NCBI GenBank assembly: GCA_963724625.1
Contig: CAVRVO010000017.1
Location: 372,001-436,000 of the forward strand
From: DATBVX01 sp963724625
GTDB lineage: Bacteria > Pseudomonadota > Gammaproteobacteria > Steroidobacterales > Steroidobacteraceae
DNA length: 64,000 bases
Direction of reading: 5' to 3'
Position 1 is the stretch's first letter; every line of letters begins with the position of its first letter. The position numbers and the translations under genes were made by a program. The notes under the pieces were generated by a model that was given only the letters and a program-made list of their open reading frames with translations, ran no database searches and was not told the origin of the DNA. Of this stretch, positions 44,624 to 53,568 are shown in pieces.

Positions 44624-45898
44624 ATGGCAGCACAACTGACACGCTGGCTTCCGGTAGTGCTGCTCCTGGCGGCCGCATTTCTTGGGAGCCCAGCGCGGGC
44701 AGCAGTCACTCTTCGCGTCGAGCCGGGCACGAGCCCAAACCCGATCCAGGTATTCGTGACTGTCACCGACTCTGGCGGAACTCCGGTAGGAAACCTGACC
44801 GCTAGCAACTTCGCGGTGGAGTTCGACAGACAGCGACACGGCTCGGTGCCCTTCACCTTCACGCGGCCGCCGGGCCAGGATCTGGGTCAGCACGCCTCGG
44901 TAGTCTTCGCCTTGGACTACAGTTTGAGCGTGCAGACCGCCGCACTCGCCGCCATGCAGAGTGCGATAACGGATTTTATCGATGCAATGCGCGTGGGCGA
45001 CTTCGCAGCGATCGTCAAGTTCAGCGGTACTGCTGGACCTACAGTGGTGCAGCCGTTCGTCGAGATTGACTCCGGTGGCGCGGCCCGGTCCGCATTGATG
45101 AATGCTCTCATGGCGCCCTATGCGGAGGGTACGACCAACCTGATGGACGCCCTCAATGTCTCACTCAATCAATTCGTCACGCCTCCACCCTCTGTGACAC
45201 TCCCGCCTGGACCGAAAGCGATCCTCATGGTCACCGATGGGATCGAGAACGCCTCGACGACGCCGGAGAGCGCTGTGGTCGACAGCGCCCTCGCCAACAG
45301 CATTCCGATCTTTACGATTGGCGTAACCGACACCAGGAACACCGCGCTTTTGACAACGTCTGCCAGCACTGACTGGTGGCGAATACATCGCTGCGCCAAC
45401 CACTGCTGAAATCGCAGCGGCCTACACCAGCATCGCCGATCGGCTAAAGAATGAGTACCTCCTGACCGTGCCTTCCACGATCGCGGACTGCAACAACCAT
45501 GAGGTGGGGGTCCGAGTCACCATTAGCGGAACTGCGACCGATGAGTTCTCCACGTTCGCTCGTTGTAGCGCCCCGACAAGCATCGCGGTGCCGAACGTGA
45601 CGGGCCAGACGCAGGCGGCCGCCACCAGCGCCATCACCGGTGCCGGTCTCACGGTAGGTACCGTCACGCAGCAGTCGAGCAGCACGGTCGCATCCGGCAG
45701 CGTCATCAGCCAGAGCCCGGCGGCCGGCACGAATGTAGCGAGCGGCTCCGCGGTGACCTCGTCGTCTCAAGCGGCGCTGGAAGTGGCGGCGGCGGCGGCG
45801 GTGGTGGCGGCGGCGGTGGCGCCCTGGGCCTCGAGCTCCTTCCCGGCTTGCTCGCTCTGCTCGCCACGCGACGCCGGCGCTGGACGGTTCGCGTCTAG
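44624..45898 (+). pseudogene. Secreted vWA-domain / PASTA-like protein with GlyGly-CTERM tail (two frameshifts)
   Basis: A gene for about 424 residues, interrupted by two compensating frame changes. The signal peptide (LPVVLLLAAAFLGSPARA) and vWA domain (VFALDYSLSVQ with a MIDAS-like DxSxS; MVTDGIEN; IFTIGVTD) occupy the first frame. Near 45373 one extra base shifts to GEYIAAPTTAEIAAAY and NEYLLTVPSTIADC. A PASTA-like repeat (VPNVTGQTQAAATSAI) then ends near 45757, where one missing base restores frame one: LVVSSGAGS, twelve-plus glycines, ALGLELLPGLLALLA, TRRRRW. That tail is a GlyGly-CTERM signal. The internal ATG at 44624 fits the signal peptide best. Confidence 0.72.
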
Positions 45899-45940
45899 AC
45901 AGGCGCGCAAGCAGCTACAAACGTCTGATCAAAGCCAACC

Positions 45941-45985
45941 CGACGCGGTGGGTGTGTGGCCAGGCAGGGCCCACCCACCGCGTCG
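45941..45985 (+). terminator. Strong hairpin between the vWA gene and gmk
   Basis: CGACGCGGTGGGTG (45941-45954) pairs perfectly with CACCCACCGCGTCG (45972-45985), a 14-bp GC-rich stem with a 17-base loop. It lies 43 bases after the vWA stop and 46 bases before the gmk start. No T-run follows, so it may be a terminator needing Rho or a leader structure of gmk. Confidence 0.65.
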
Positions 45986-46031
45986 CTACATCGGGTAATC
46001 TCGCGACGCGACTTCGCCGCTCCGGGTCCCG

Positions 46032-46685
46032 ATGTCATCGACTTCATCCTCGACTGGAAATTCAAGACGGGCCCAGCGTGGGCGGCTGTTTGTATGTGCA
46101 GCGCCTTCTGGAGCTGGAAAGACCTCGCTGGTGAGGGGGCTGATGGAACGCGATCCGTCACTCAAGTTCTCGATTTCCTACACGACCCGACCCCGACGAC
46201 CCAAAGAAGTCCATGGTCATGACTACTTCTTCGTCGACCGCAACGAATTCGAGCGTAAGGTTAAGGCCCGAGAATTTCTTGAGTACGCGCAAGTCTTCGA
46301 CAACTACTACGCGACTCCGCGTCGCGAGGTCGAGGAGTCTCTGGCGAAAGGTGAAGACCTGATCCTCGAGATCGACTGGCAGGGTGCGCAGCAGGTACGT
46401 CGCGCCATGCCCGAAAGCGTCTCCATTTTCATCCTGCCCCCTTCACGCGCCGCGCTGGAACAGCGTCTGCGCAGCCGCGGCACGGATTCCGATGAAGTCA
46501 TTGCGAGGCGGCTGCAAGACGCAGTCGCGGACATGACCCATTGGCCCGAATTCGACTACGTGATCGTGAACGATGACTTCGACCATGCCCTGGCCGACCT
46601 GAAAAAAATCATTGCCGGCCAAGGACAAACGCTGCGTTCAGACCGCCCGGAACTCAAGGCCATCACGGCGGCTCTGTTGGCATGA
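46032..46685 (+). CDS. gmk: Guanylate kinase
   Basis: A 217-residue kinase converting GMP to GDP. The P-loop is APSGAGKTSL; the GMP-binding site includes SYTTRPRRPKEVHGHDYFF, split over residues 54-72, and DWQGAQQVR. It heads the conserved gmk-rpoZ-spoT-recG order. The 16-residue N-terminal extension is Ser/Thr-rich and may be shorter in reality. Confidence 0.97.
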   Translation: MSSTSSSTGNSRRAQRGRLFVCAAPSGAGKTSLVRGLMERDPSLKFSISYTTRPRRPKEVHGHDYFFVDRNEFERKVKAREFLEYAQVFDNYYATPRREVEESLAKGEDLILEIDWQGAQQVRRAMPESVSIFILPPSRAALEQRLRSRGTDSDEVIARRLQDAVADMTHWPEFDYVIVNDDFDHALADLKKIIAGQGQTLRSDRPELKAITAALLA

Positions 46686-46755
46686 AGGGCTGATCCTGCT
46701 GTAGACTTGCCGCCCTTTTGTGGGGCCCCGCCCCAACCCCTTCCGAGGCTGATAC

Positions 46756-47034
46756 ATGGCGCGAATTACTGTCGAAGATTGCCTGGAAAACGTCGAGAAC
46801 CTGTTTCAGCTGGTGCTGGTGGCATCAAAGCGCGCGCGGCGGCTCGCGAACGGCGCTGAGCCGACCCTCGACTGGGAGAACGACAAGCCGACCGTGGTCG
46901 CACTACGCGAGATCGCGGCGGGCAACATCGGCCCCGAACTGCTCGAGGAACAGGAAGCCCCGCCCGAGCCGACCATCCCCGACATGGAGCTCCCGACCGA
47001 CTTCCGGGCGCCGCAACTCGGTCTGGGCGACTGA
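46756..47034 (+). CDS. rpoZ: RNA polymerase omega subunit
   Basis: A 92-residue omega subunit that helps assemble RNA polymerase and, in related bacteria, forms part of a ppGpp site. It begins MARITVEDCLENVENLFQLV and has the conserved ASKRARRLA and KPTVVALREIAAG. It sits between gmk and spoT and is followed by a strong terminator, so spoT probably needs its own promoter. Confidence 0.97.
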   Translation: MARITVEDCLENVENLFQLVLVASKRARRLANGAEPTLDWENDKPTVVALREIAAGNIGPELLEEQEAPPEPTIPDMELPTDFRAPQLGLGD

Positions 47035-47093
47035 ACGGGTTCCTTCCGGCCGGCACTAACCCAGTACGCTCGGCCGGGTCCTGATATAGAAGT

Positions 47094-47127
47094 GGGGTCA
47101 GACCGCCGGTCTGGCCCCTTTTCTTTT
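47094..47127 (+). terminator. Rho-independent terminator after rpoZ (REP-like stem)
   Basis: GGGGTCAGACC (47094-47104), loop GCC, then GGTCTGGCCCC (47108-47118) and TTTTCTTTT (47119-47127). The stem has one T-G wobble and a good U-tract. The half-site GGGGTCAGACC resembles short palindromic repeats that recur in many proteobacterial genomes, so the terminator may derive from a REP element (inference). Confidence 0.88.
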
Positions 47128-47195
47128 GGGCTTTGAACTCGGTTCGATTCGCCCACAGAATGGGATCAGCAGCGGTTCCGAGCCCTTGTTTTCCC

Positions 47196-49350
47196 ATGGA
47201 TTACGCCTCCTCCATTCTCAGTCTCCTGCCCGGCGGAAGGCGCGCCCTGGGCATCAATCAGCTCATTTCCAAGCTCGAGAACTACCTGCCGGCCGACCAG
47301 GTGGAGCGCGTGCAGCAGGCCTACGAGTTCGGCGCCGCTGCGCACAAAGGGCAAAAACGCCTTTCCGGTGAACCCTTCATCTCGCACCCGATCGCGGCCG
47401 CCAACATCCTGGCCGACCTGCACGTCGATGCGGAGACGATCATCGCAGCGATCCTGCACGATGTGATCGAAGACACGCCCACCGCGATGGAACAGCTGGT
47501 CGAGCAGTTCGGGCGTGAGGTCGCGGACCTGGTCGATGGGGTGACGAAACTCGATCAGATCAAGTTCAAGAGCCGCCAGGAAGCGCAGGCCGAGAGCTTC
47601 CGCAAGATGCTGCTCGCGATGGTGCGCGACATCCGCGTGATCCTGGTGAAGCTCGCGGACCGCACGCACAACATGCGCACGCTCGATGCGATGCCGTTGC
47701 CGAAACGACGCGGCATTGCACGTGAAACGCTCGACATCTACGCGCCGATCGCCGACCGGCTCGGGCTATACAGCATCAAGCTGGAGCTCGAGGAGCTTGG
47801 TTTCCGGACGCTGTACCCGCAGCGCTACCGCGTGATCGAGAAGGAGTTGAAGCGTGCCCGCGGCAACCAGAAGCAGTTCGTGGGCAAGATCGCGGACAAC
47901 CTGCGTTCGGTGCTGGAGAAGGCCGGCATCAAGGCGACGGTCGAAGGGCGCGAAAAGCATCTCTACAGCGTGTATCGCAAGATGCGCAAGAAGAGCGTAC
48001 CGCTGAACGAGATCGTCGACGTCTATGGTTTTCGCATCGTCGTCGACAGCGTCGATACCAGCTATCGCGCGCTGGGAGCAGGTGCATAGCCTGTACAAGC
48101 CGATGCCCGGGCGCTTCAAGGACTACGTCGCGATTCCACGCGTCAACGGCTATCAGTCATTGCATACGACGTTGTTCGGGCCGAACGGTGTGCCGCTAGA
48201 AGTGCAGATCCGTACCGAGGACATGCACCGCGTCGCGGAATCCGGCATCGCCGCGCACTGGAAGTACAAGACCGGCGAAAGGGCGGACAGCACCCAGCAC
48301 GATCGTGCCCGAGAATGGCTGAATCAGCTGATGCAGATGCAGGAGGGCGGCAACTCCGAGGAGTTCCTCGAGAGCGTCAGGGTCGACCTGTTTCCCGACA
48401 AGGTCTATGTGTTCACGCCCCGGGGCGAGATCCTGCGCCTGCCGCGCGGCGCTACAGCCGTGGATTTCGCATACGCAGTGCATACCGATGTCGGCAACCG
48501 CTGTGTGGCCGCGAAGGTCGACCGGCGGCTGGTGCCCCTGCGCACACCGCTGAGGAACGGACAGACGGTCGAGATCATTACAGCGAAAGGGGCCGCGCCG
48601 AACCCGGCGTGGGTCAACTTCGTGGTGAGCGCGAAGGCACGCGCTGCCATTCGGCACTACCTCAAGAGCCTGAAGCGCAAGGAGGCCATTGAGCTCGGCC
48701 GCCGGCTTCTCAATCAGGCGCTCGCAGAATTCTCGCTGACGCTGAAGAAGGTCGCCGATGAGCAGATGAAACCCATGCTCACGGAGTTCGGAATGAAGAG
48801 TCCCGATGAACTGTACGAAAAGATCGGGCTCGGTGAGCGCCTCGCACCTCTGATTGCGCGGCGCCTGCTCCCGATCGACGACCCGGCGACGCAGAACGCG
48901 ACGCCTGCGCCATTGGCCATCGCGGGAACCGAAGGGCTGGTGATCTCCTACGCGCGCTGTTGTTTCCCAATTCCGAACGACCCCGTCATGGCCTATCTCA
49001 GCTCCGGTCGCGGCATCGTCGTGCACCGCGAATCGTGCGGCAATCTTTCGGGGTACCGCAAACAGCCCGACAAGTGGATTTCCCTGGCGTGGGAGAAGGG
49101 TCTTGATCGGCTCTTCAGTTCGGAGATCCGCGTCGAAGTCGCCAATCGCATGGGGGTGTTGGCGGCGGTCGCGGCGAGCATTGCTGGCACCGAGACCAAC
49201 ATCGACCACGTCTCGCTGGTCGAGCGCGATGTCGATACCTCGAGCCTGATCTTCGAGCTGCAGGTACGCGATCGCAAACATCTGGCGCTGGTGATGCGCA
49301 CGATTCGCAACATGCCCGACGTACTCAGGGTATTAAGGACGATTGCATAG
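47196..49350 (+). CDS. spoT: Bifunctional (p)ppGpp synthetase/hydrolase SpoT (one frameshift)
   Basis: About 717 residues of a long RelA/SpoT homologue, read in two frames that join near 48075. There CTGGGAGCAG would read correctly as CTGGAGCAG, linking TSYRALEQ to VHSLYKPMPG. Domain order is HD hydrolase (GQKRLSGEPFISHP, HDVIEDT), synthetase (EIVDVYGFRIVVD; YVAIPRVNGYQSLHT), TGS (VYVFTPRGEILRLP), a Cys-containing helical part (YARCCFPIPND) and a C-terminal ACT domain. The intact hydrolase HD marks SpoT, not RelA. The start is ATG 47196 (MDYASSILSLL). Both parts are fully conserved, so I regard the extra G as a probable sequencing error. Confidence 0.9.
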
Positions 49351-49360
49351 GTCGCATCGC

Positions 49361-49744
49361 ATGCCGCGACACATCATTCATACGGACAAAGCACCCCGGG
49401 CGATAGGCACTTACTCGCAGGCCGTGCGCGCGGGTGACCTCGTGTTCATCTCGGGCCAGGTGCCGTTCGATCCCACTACCGGCGAGCTGGTCGTCGGGGA
49501 AATTGAGCTTCACATCGAGCGCGTATTCGAGAATCTCAAGGCGATTGCCGAAGGGGCAGGAGCCAGCCTGGCTCAAGCCGTGAAGCTCAACGTGTATCTC
49601 ACCGACCTGAAGCACTTCCCGGTGGTCAACCAGGTGATGGCGCGCTACTTCAAGGAGCCCTACCCGGCGCGTGCCGCGGTAGGCGTCGCCGCACTGCCGC
49701 GCGGCGCACAGGTCGAGATGGAATGCATTCTGTACCTGGGCTAG
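49361..49744 (+). CDS. ridA: RidA family enamine/imine deaminase
   Basis: A 127-residue RidA (YjgF) protein that hydrolyses reactive 2-aminoacrylate-type intermediates. Family motifs are DKAPRAIGTYSQAV, VFISGQVPFDP and the Arg of RAAVGVAALPRGAQVEMECI. The ATG at 49361 is used; the end overlaps recG by 22 bases. The location between spoT and recG is conserved. Confidence 0.96.
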   Translation: MPRHIIHTDKAPRAIGTYSQAVRAGDLVFISGQVPFDPTTGELVVGEIELHIERVFENLKAIAEGAGASLAQAVKLNVYLTDLKHFPVVNQVMARYFKEPYPARAAVGVAALPRGAQVEMECILYLG

Positions 49745-51831
49745 CTCAGCCGACGGCGGCGCCCGAGCAGCGACCGGTCACGACGCTGCATGGAGTTGGC
49801 GAGGCGCTCGCCGGACGCCTGGCGAAGCTCGGCGTCTTCACGCTTCAGGATCTGTTGTTCCTGCTGCCGCTGCGCTACGAGGATCGCACACGTGTGGTGC
49901 CAATCGGAACGCTGACCGTGGGCGCGCGCGCGGTGGTCGAGGCCGAAGTGCAGCTCAGCGAAGTCGTGTTCCGCGGCCGCCGCCAGCTCCTGTCACGCGT
50001 CGCAGATGGCTCCGGCTTCCTGACCCTGCGTTTTTTCCATTTCAATCAACGCCAGCATGAGTCCCTCGCCCGCGGAACGCGGTTGCGCTGTTTCGGCGAA
50101 GTGCGGCGTGGCTCGCTGGGGCTCGAAATCGTTCATCCGGAGTACCGCCTGCTCAATGGCCTGGCGAGCGAAGAACTCGCGGAGGCATTGACACCCATCT
50201 ATCCGGGTACGGAGGGTGTGCCGCAGGGACGCTTGCGCAGACTTGCCGCGCAAGCGCTCGATGCCATACGCGAGCAGGGACTGAGTGACTGGTTGCCAGT
50301 GGCCGCGCTCCCGAAATCGCAATGGCCTGAGCTGATGGAAGCGCTCGACTACGTACATCACCCGCCGCCCGATGCGCGCCTTGATCTGCTCACTTCGGTC
50401 AGGCACCCCGCACAGCGCCGGCTCGCGTGCGAGGAACTGCTCGCACATCAGCTCAGCCTGAAGCTCTTGCGTCGCGAGATTCGTGCCGATCCAGCGGTGG
50501 CCCTGCCGGCTCATGCGCTGGCCGACCGTTTGAGGGCTGCGTTGCCGTTCCAACTCACCAGTGCGCAACGGCGCGCCTACCAGGAAGTCGCCGCCGACCT
50601 GCGTGAATCGCGACCGATGCTGCGGCTGATCCAGGGCGATGTCGGATGTGGCAAGACGATCGTTGCAGCACTCGCTGCCGCGCACGCGGTCGAAGCGGGG
50701 TGCCAGGCGGCCCTCATGGCGCCCACGGAACTGCTGGCCGAACAGCATGCGAGAAATTTCGAGCGCTGGTTTGGCGAGCTGCGCATCAAGGTGACCCTGC
50801 TCGCGGGCAAGGTACAGGGTCGCGCGCGCGCGAGTGCCCTGCAATCGGTTGCTGCCGGTGAAGCGCGCGTTGTCGTGGGCACTCATGCGTTGTTCCAGGA
50901 AGGCGTCGAGTTCCACAAACTCGCATTGGCGATCGTCGACGAGCAGCATCGCTTCGGAGTGCACCAGCGCTTGAAGCTGCGTGACAAGGGAATGCTCGAC
51001 GGCAGTCATCCGCACCAGCTCATAATGACTGCAACGCCCATTCCCCGAACGCTCGCGATGACGGCCTACGCCGACCTTGACGTCTCGGTGATCGACGAGC
51101 TGCCGCCCGGAAGGACCCCTGTACAGACGGTCGTCCTGCCGGAGAGCCGCCGCGAGGAAGTCATCGCGCGGATTCGCGACGCGTGCGTCGCAGGACGCCA
51201 GGTCTACTGGGTCTGCCCCTTGATCGATGAATCCGAAACCATCCCTTATCAGGCTGCCGAAGAGACCGCGGCGGCTCTGGCAGAAGCGCTGCCCGGCATT
51301 CGCGTCGGCATTGTTCACGGACGCATGACGCCAGCGCAGAAAGACGGGGCCATGGAACGCTTCCGCAAGGGAGAACTGCAGCTCCTGGTGGCGACCACGG
51401 TCATCGAGGTCGGCGTTGATGTCCCTAATGCGAGCCTCATGGTGATCGAGAATTCCGAACGGATGGGTCTCGCACAGCTGCACCAGCTGCGTGGCCGGGT
51501 CGGCCGCGGCGCACACGCCAGCAGCTGCGTCCTGTTGTACCGGCCGCCTCTGTCCGAGTTGGGACGCGAGCGACTCGCAGTAATGCGTCAGACCAACGAT
51601 GGATTCGAAGTGGCACGACGGGATCTGGAGCTGCGCGGCCCGGGCGAACTGCTTGGAACCCGGCAGACCGGCCTGGCTCAGATGCGCGTGGCTGACCTGA
51701 TGCGCGACGCCGACCTGTTACCCCGCGTGCAACAGCTTGCCGAGCTGATGTTGGCCGAGCATGCCGCTAACATAGCGCCCCTCATCGCTCGCTGGGTTGG
51801 ACACGGCGAGGCTTACGGAAAGATCGGATGA
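49723..51831 (+). CDS. recG: ATP-dependent DNA helicase RecG
   Basis: A 702-residue RecG that reverses stalled forks and processes recombination intermediates. The N-terminal wedge/OB domain (LLFLLPLRYEDRTRV) is followed by helicase motifs: Walker A GDVGCGKTIVAALAAA, where GCGKT replaces the more usual GSGKT, the DEQH box in IVDEQHRFG, MTATPIPRTLAM, and QLRGRVGRGAHAS. The start within ridA is ATG 49723; a GTG near 49776 is an alternative. Confidence 0.96.
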   Translation: MHSVPGLAQPTAAPEQRPVTTLHGVGEALAGRLAKLGVFTLQDLLFLLPLRYEDRTRVVPIGTLTVGARAVVEAEVQLSEVVFRGRRQLLSRVADGSGFLTLRFFHFNQRQHESLARGTRLRCFGEVRRGSLGLEIVHPEYRLLNGLASEELAEALTPIYPGTEGVPQGRLRRLAAQALDAIREQGLSDWLPVAALPKSQWPELMEALDYVHHPPPDARLDLLTSVRHPAQRRLACEELLAHQLSLKLLRREIRADPAVALPAHALADRLRAALPFQLTSAQRRAYQEVAADLRESRPMLRLIQGDVGCGKTIVAALAAAHAVEAGCQAALMAPTELLAEQHARNFERWFGELRIKVTLLAGKVQGRARASALQSVAAGEARVVVGTHALFQEGVEFHKLALAIVDEQHRFGVHQRLKLRDKGMLDGSHPHQLIMTATPIPRTLAMTAYADLDVSVIDELPPGRTPVQTVVLPESRREEVIARIRDACVAGRQVYWVCPLIDESETIPYQAAEETAAALAEALPGIRVGIVHGRMTPAQKDGAMERFRKGELQLLVATTVIEVGVDVPNASLMVIENSERMGLAQLHQLRGRVGRGAHASSCVLLYRPPLSELGRERLAVMRQTNDGFEVARRDLELRGPGELLGTRQTGLAQMRVADLMRDADLLPRVQQLAELMLAEHAANIAPLIARWVGHGEAYGKIG

Positions 51832-52763
51832 ATACATCCGCACGTTTCCTGCAATTGCGCCAATCGTTGCGCTCGTGGCCATTGATTTCATCGCTGCCGC
51901 GGGTGACTGCGACGCTGCGTGAATACGCGCTGCTCATGCGCCTGCATCGCCCGATCGGCATCTGGCTGCTCATGTGGCCGATGCTGTGGGCGTTCTGGGT
52001 CGCGAGCGATGCGCGACCGGATGAGCGCACTTTCATCGTCTTTCTGCTCGGCACCCTGATCATGCGCTCGGCAGGCTGCGTGATGAACGACTACGCCGAC
52101 CGCGACCTGGACCCGTTCGTGTCCCGCACCCGCGATCGCCCGCTGGCGGCGCGACGGGTCACGTCGACCGAAGCCCTGCTGCTCTTTCTGGTGCTGTGCC
52201 TGCTCGCAGTCGGACTCCTCTTTACATTGAACCCACTGGCGCAGCTCTATGCGGTCGTGGGTGGAGCGCTCACCCTGAGCTATCCGTTCCTCAAACGCTT
52301 CTTCCCGGTGCCGCAGTTCTATCTCGGCGCGGCGTTTGGCATTGCGGTGCCGATGGTGTTCGCCGCACAGACCGGGGGCGTGCCGAAGATCGCCTGGGTC
52401 ATTTTTTGCGCCACGGTCCTGTGGGCCGGCGTCTACGACACTCTCTATGCGATGGTCGATCGCGAGGACGACAAGAAACTCGGCATCAAGTCGAGCGCGA
52501 TCCTGTTCGGGGATGCAGATCGAGTACTGGTTGGAGTCATGCAGCTCATGGTGCTGTTTGCGCTGGTGCTAGTCGGGCGCGAGAAGCAATACGGCCACTG
52601 GTACCTGGCGGGCCTCGCGGCGGGCGCCTTGTGCTTCGCCTGGCAGCAACGGCTGATCCGCCGCCGCGACCCTGAGGCGTGTTTTCGCGCCTTCAACAAC
52701 AACAATTACTTCGGGATGCTGGTGTTCATCGGGATCCTGCTGCACTACGTGTTCACGGGCTGA
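51828..52763 (+). CDS. ubiA: 4-hydroxybenzoate polyprenyltransferase UbiA
   Basis: A 311-residue membrane prenyltransferase of the ubiquinone pathway. The two Asp-rich motifs are NDYADRDLDPFVSRTRDRP and YAMVDREDDKKLG, with about nine helices. It overlaps recG by 4 nt and its 3' end overlaps convergent comF by 19 bases. The N-terminal ~30 residues before YALLMRLHRPIGIWLL are polar and possibly over-annotated. Confidence 0.95.
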   Translation: MNTSARFLQLRQSLRSWPLISSLPRVTATLREYALLMRLHRPIGIWLLMWPMLWAFWVASDARPDERTFIVFLLGTLIMRSAGCVMNDYADRDLDPFVSRTRDRPLAARRVTSTEALLLFLVLCLLAVGLLFTLNPLAQLYAVVGGALTLSYPFLKRFFPVPQFYLGAAFGIAVPMVFAAQTGGVPKIAWVIFCATVLWAGVYDTLYAMVDREDDKKLGIKSSAILFGDADRVLVGVMQLMVLFALVLVGREKQYGHWYLAGLAAGALCFAWQQRLIRRRDPEACFRAFNNNNYFGMLVFIGILLHYVFTG

Positions 52764-53497
52764 GCGCGCGCCACGGCCCAGATCTCAACCGTCTCGACGC
52801 CGGCGCGCTTGAGCACGCGTGCCACCTCATTTGCCGTGCTGCCCGTGGTCAGCACATCGTCGAGCACAGCGACGTGTCGCAAACCGGTCTTGCCGGTCAC
52901 CTCGAACGCACGCCGCACATTGCGACGACGTAATCGAGCATCAAGCTCGGTCTGGTCAGCGGTTGCGCGGATGCGCCGGCACAGCCGCTCGTCGAACGGC
53001 ACGTTGAGGCTCTGGCTGATCGGTCTCGCCAGCTCGCTCGCCTGGTTGAAACCCCGCTCTCGCTGTCGCGAGGGGTAGAGCGGCACGGGAACAATCAGCT
53101 CAGGTGTTGGCATCTGCCGCGCCGACAAGCGCTCCGCCAGCAGACTTCCGAGCACACGCCCATAAGAAAGAATGCCCCGATACTTGAAAGCGCGGATCAA
53201 CTGGTCGAGTGGATACGTGTAACGAAACGGCACAAAGGCACGGTCGAAGCGTGGCGGTTGGCGCAGACAACGCCCGCAGGTGAGAGCGTCGGCCACTGGG
53301 CCCGCGAGTGGCGCGGCACACTGATGGCACGCGTGCAAGTTAAGGGACAGGTCCTGTGCGCATGGCCGGCACAGATCCAGGATCGGTGCCTGTCCGCGCT
53401 CTCCGCACAGGACACAGCTCGGCGGCAGGATCAGGCTCTGTACACGCAGTAGCCATCCGTTAACCAGTCGTTGTCGTCCAGGTTGACAGAGTTTCAT
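52745..53497 (-). CDS. comF: ComF family phosphoribosyltransferase-like protein
   Basis: A 250-residue ComF/GntX family protein with an N-terminal zinc finger (CVLCGERG...LCRPC, CHQC, CGRC) and a PRTase domain (VAVLDDVLTTGSTANEVA). Family members assist DNA uptake or use of extracellular DNA. Convergent with ubiA, divergent from bioB. The 5' end of the reading frame, codons ~4-13, coincides with a BirA-type operator for the bio operon. Confidence 0.92.
   Translation of the reverse strand: MKLCQPGRQRLVNGWLLRVQSLILPPSCVLCGERGQAPILDLCRPCAQDLSLNLHACHQCAAPLAGPVADALTCGRCLRQPPRFDRAFVPFRYTYPLDQLIRAFKYRGILSYGRVLGSLLAERLSARQMPTPELIVPVPLYPSRQRERGFNQASELARPISQSLNVPFDERLCRRIRATADQTELDARLRRRNVRRAFEVTGKTGLRHVAVLDDVLTTGSTANEVARVLKRAGVETVEIWAVARAQPVNT
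53459..53488 (+). promoter_or_regulatory. BirA operator overlapping the start of comF
   Basis: GTTAACC (53459-53465), 15 bases, then GGTTGAC (53481-53487). This is one mismatch from a perfect inverted repeat and fits the BirA consensus TTGTNAACC-N(14-16)-GGTTNACAA in its core. BirA with biotinyl-AMP represses bio genes at such sites. The right half overlaps the -35 box of the predicted bioB promoter. The site lies inside the first codons of divergent comF. Confidence 0.78.
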
Positions 53498-53512
53498 CCG
53501 TCACCGAATACT
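53483..53512 (+). promoter_or_regulatory. Predicted sigma-70 promoter of bioBFCD
   Basis: A perfect -35 TTGACA (53483-53488), an 18-base spacer and the -10-like AATACT (53507-53512) lie 57 bases before the bioB start. The -35 is embedded in the right half of the BirA operator, which gives a clear mechanism for repression. Confidence 0.68.
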
Positions 53513-53568
53513 GCGCGGCATCGTCGCGCCTGCCACGCGGCAAAAGCGCCGCAAACGGATCAAATCGA

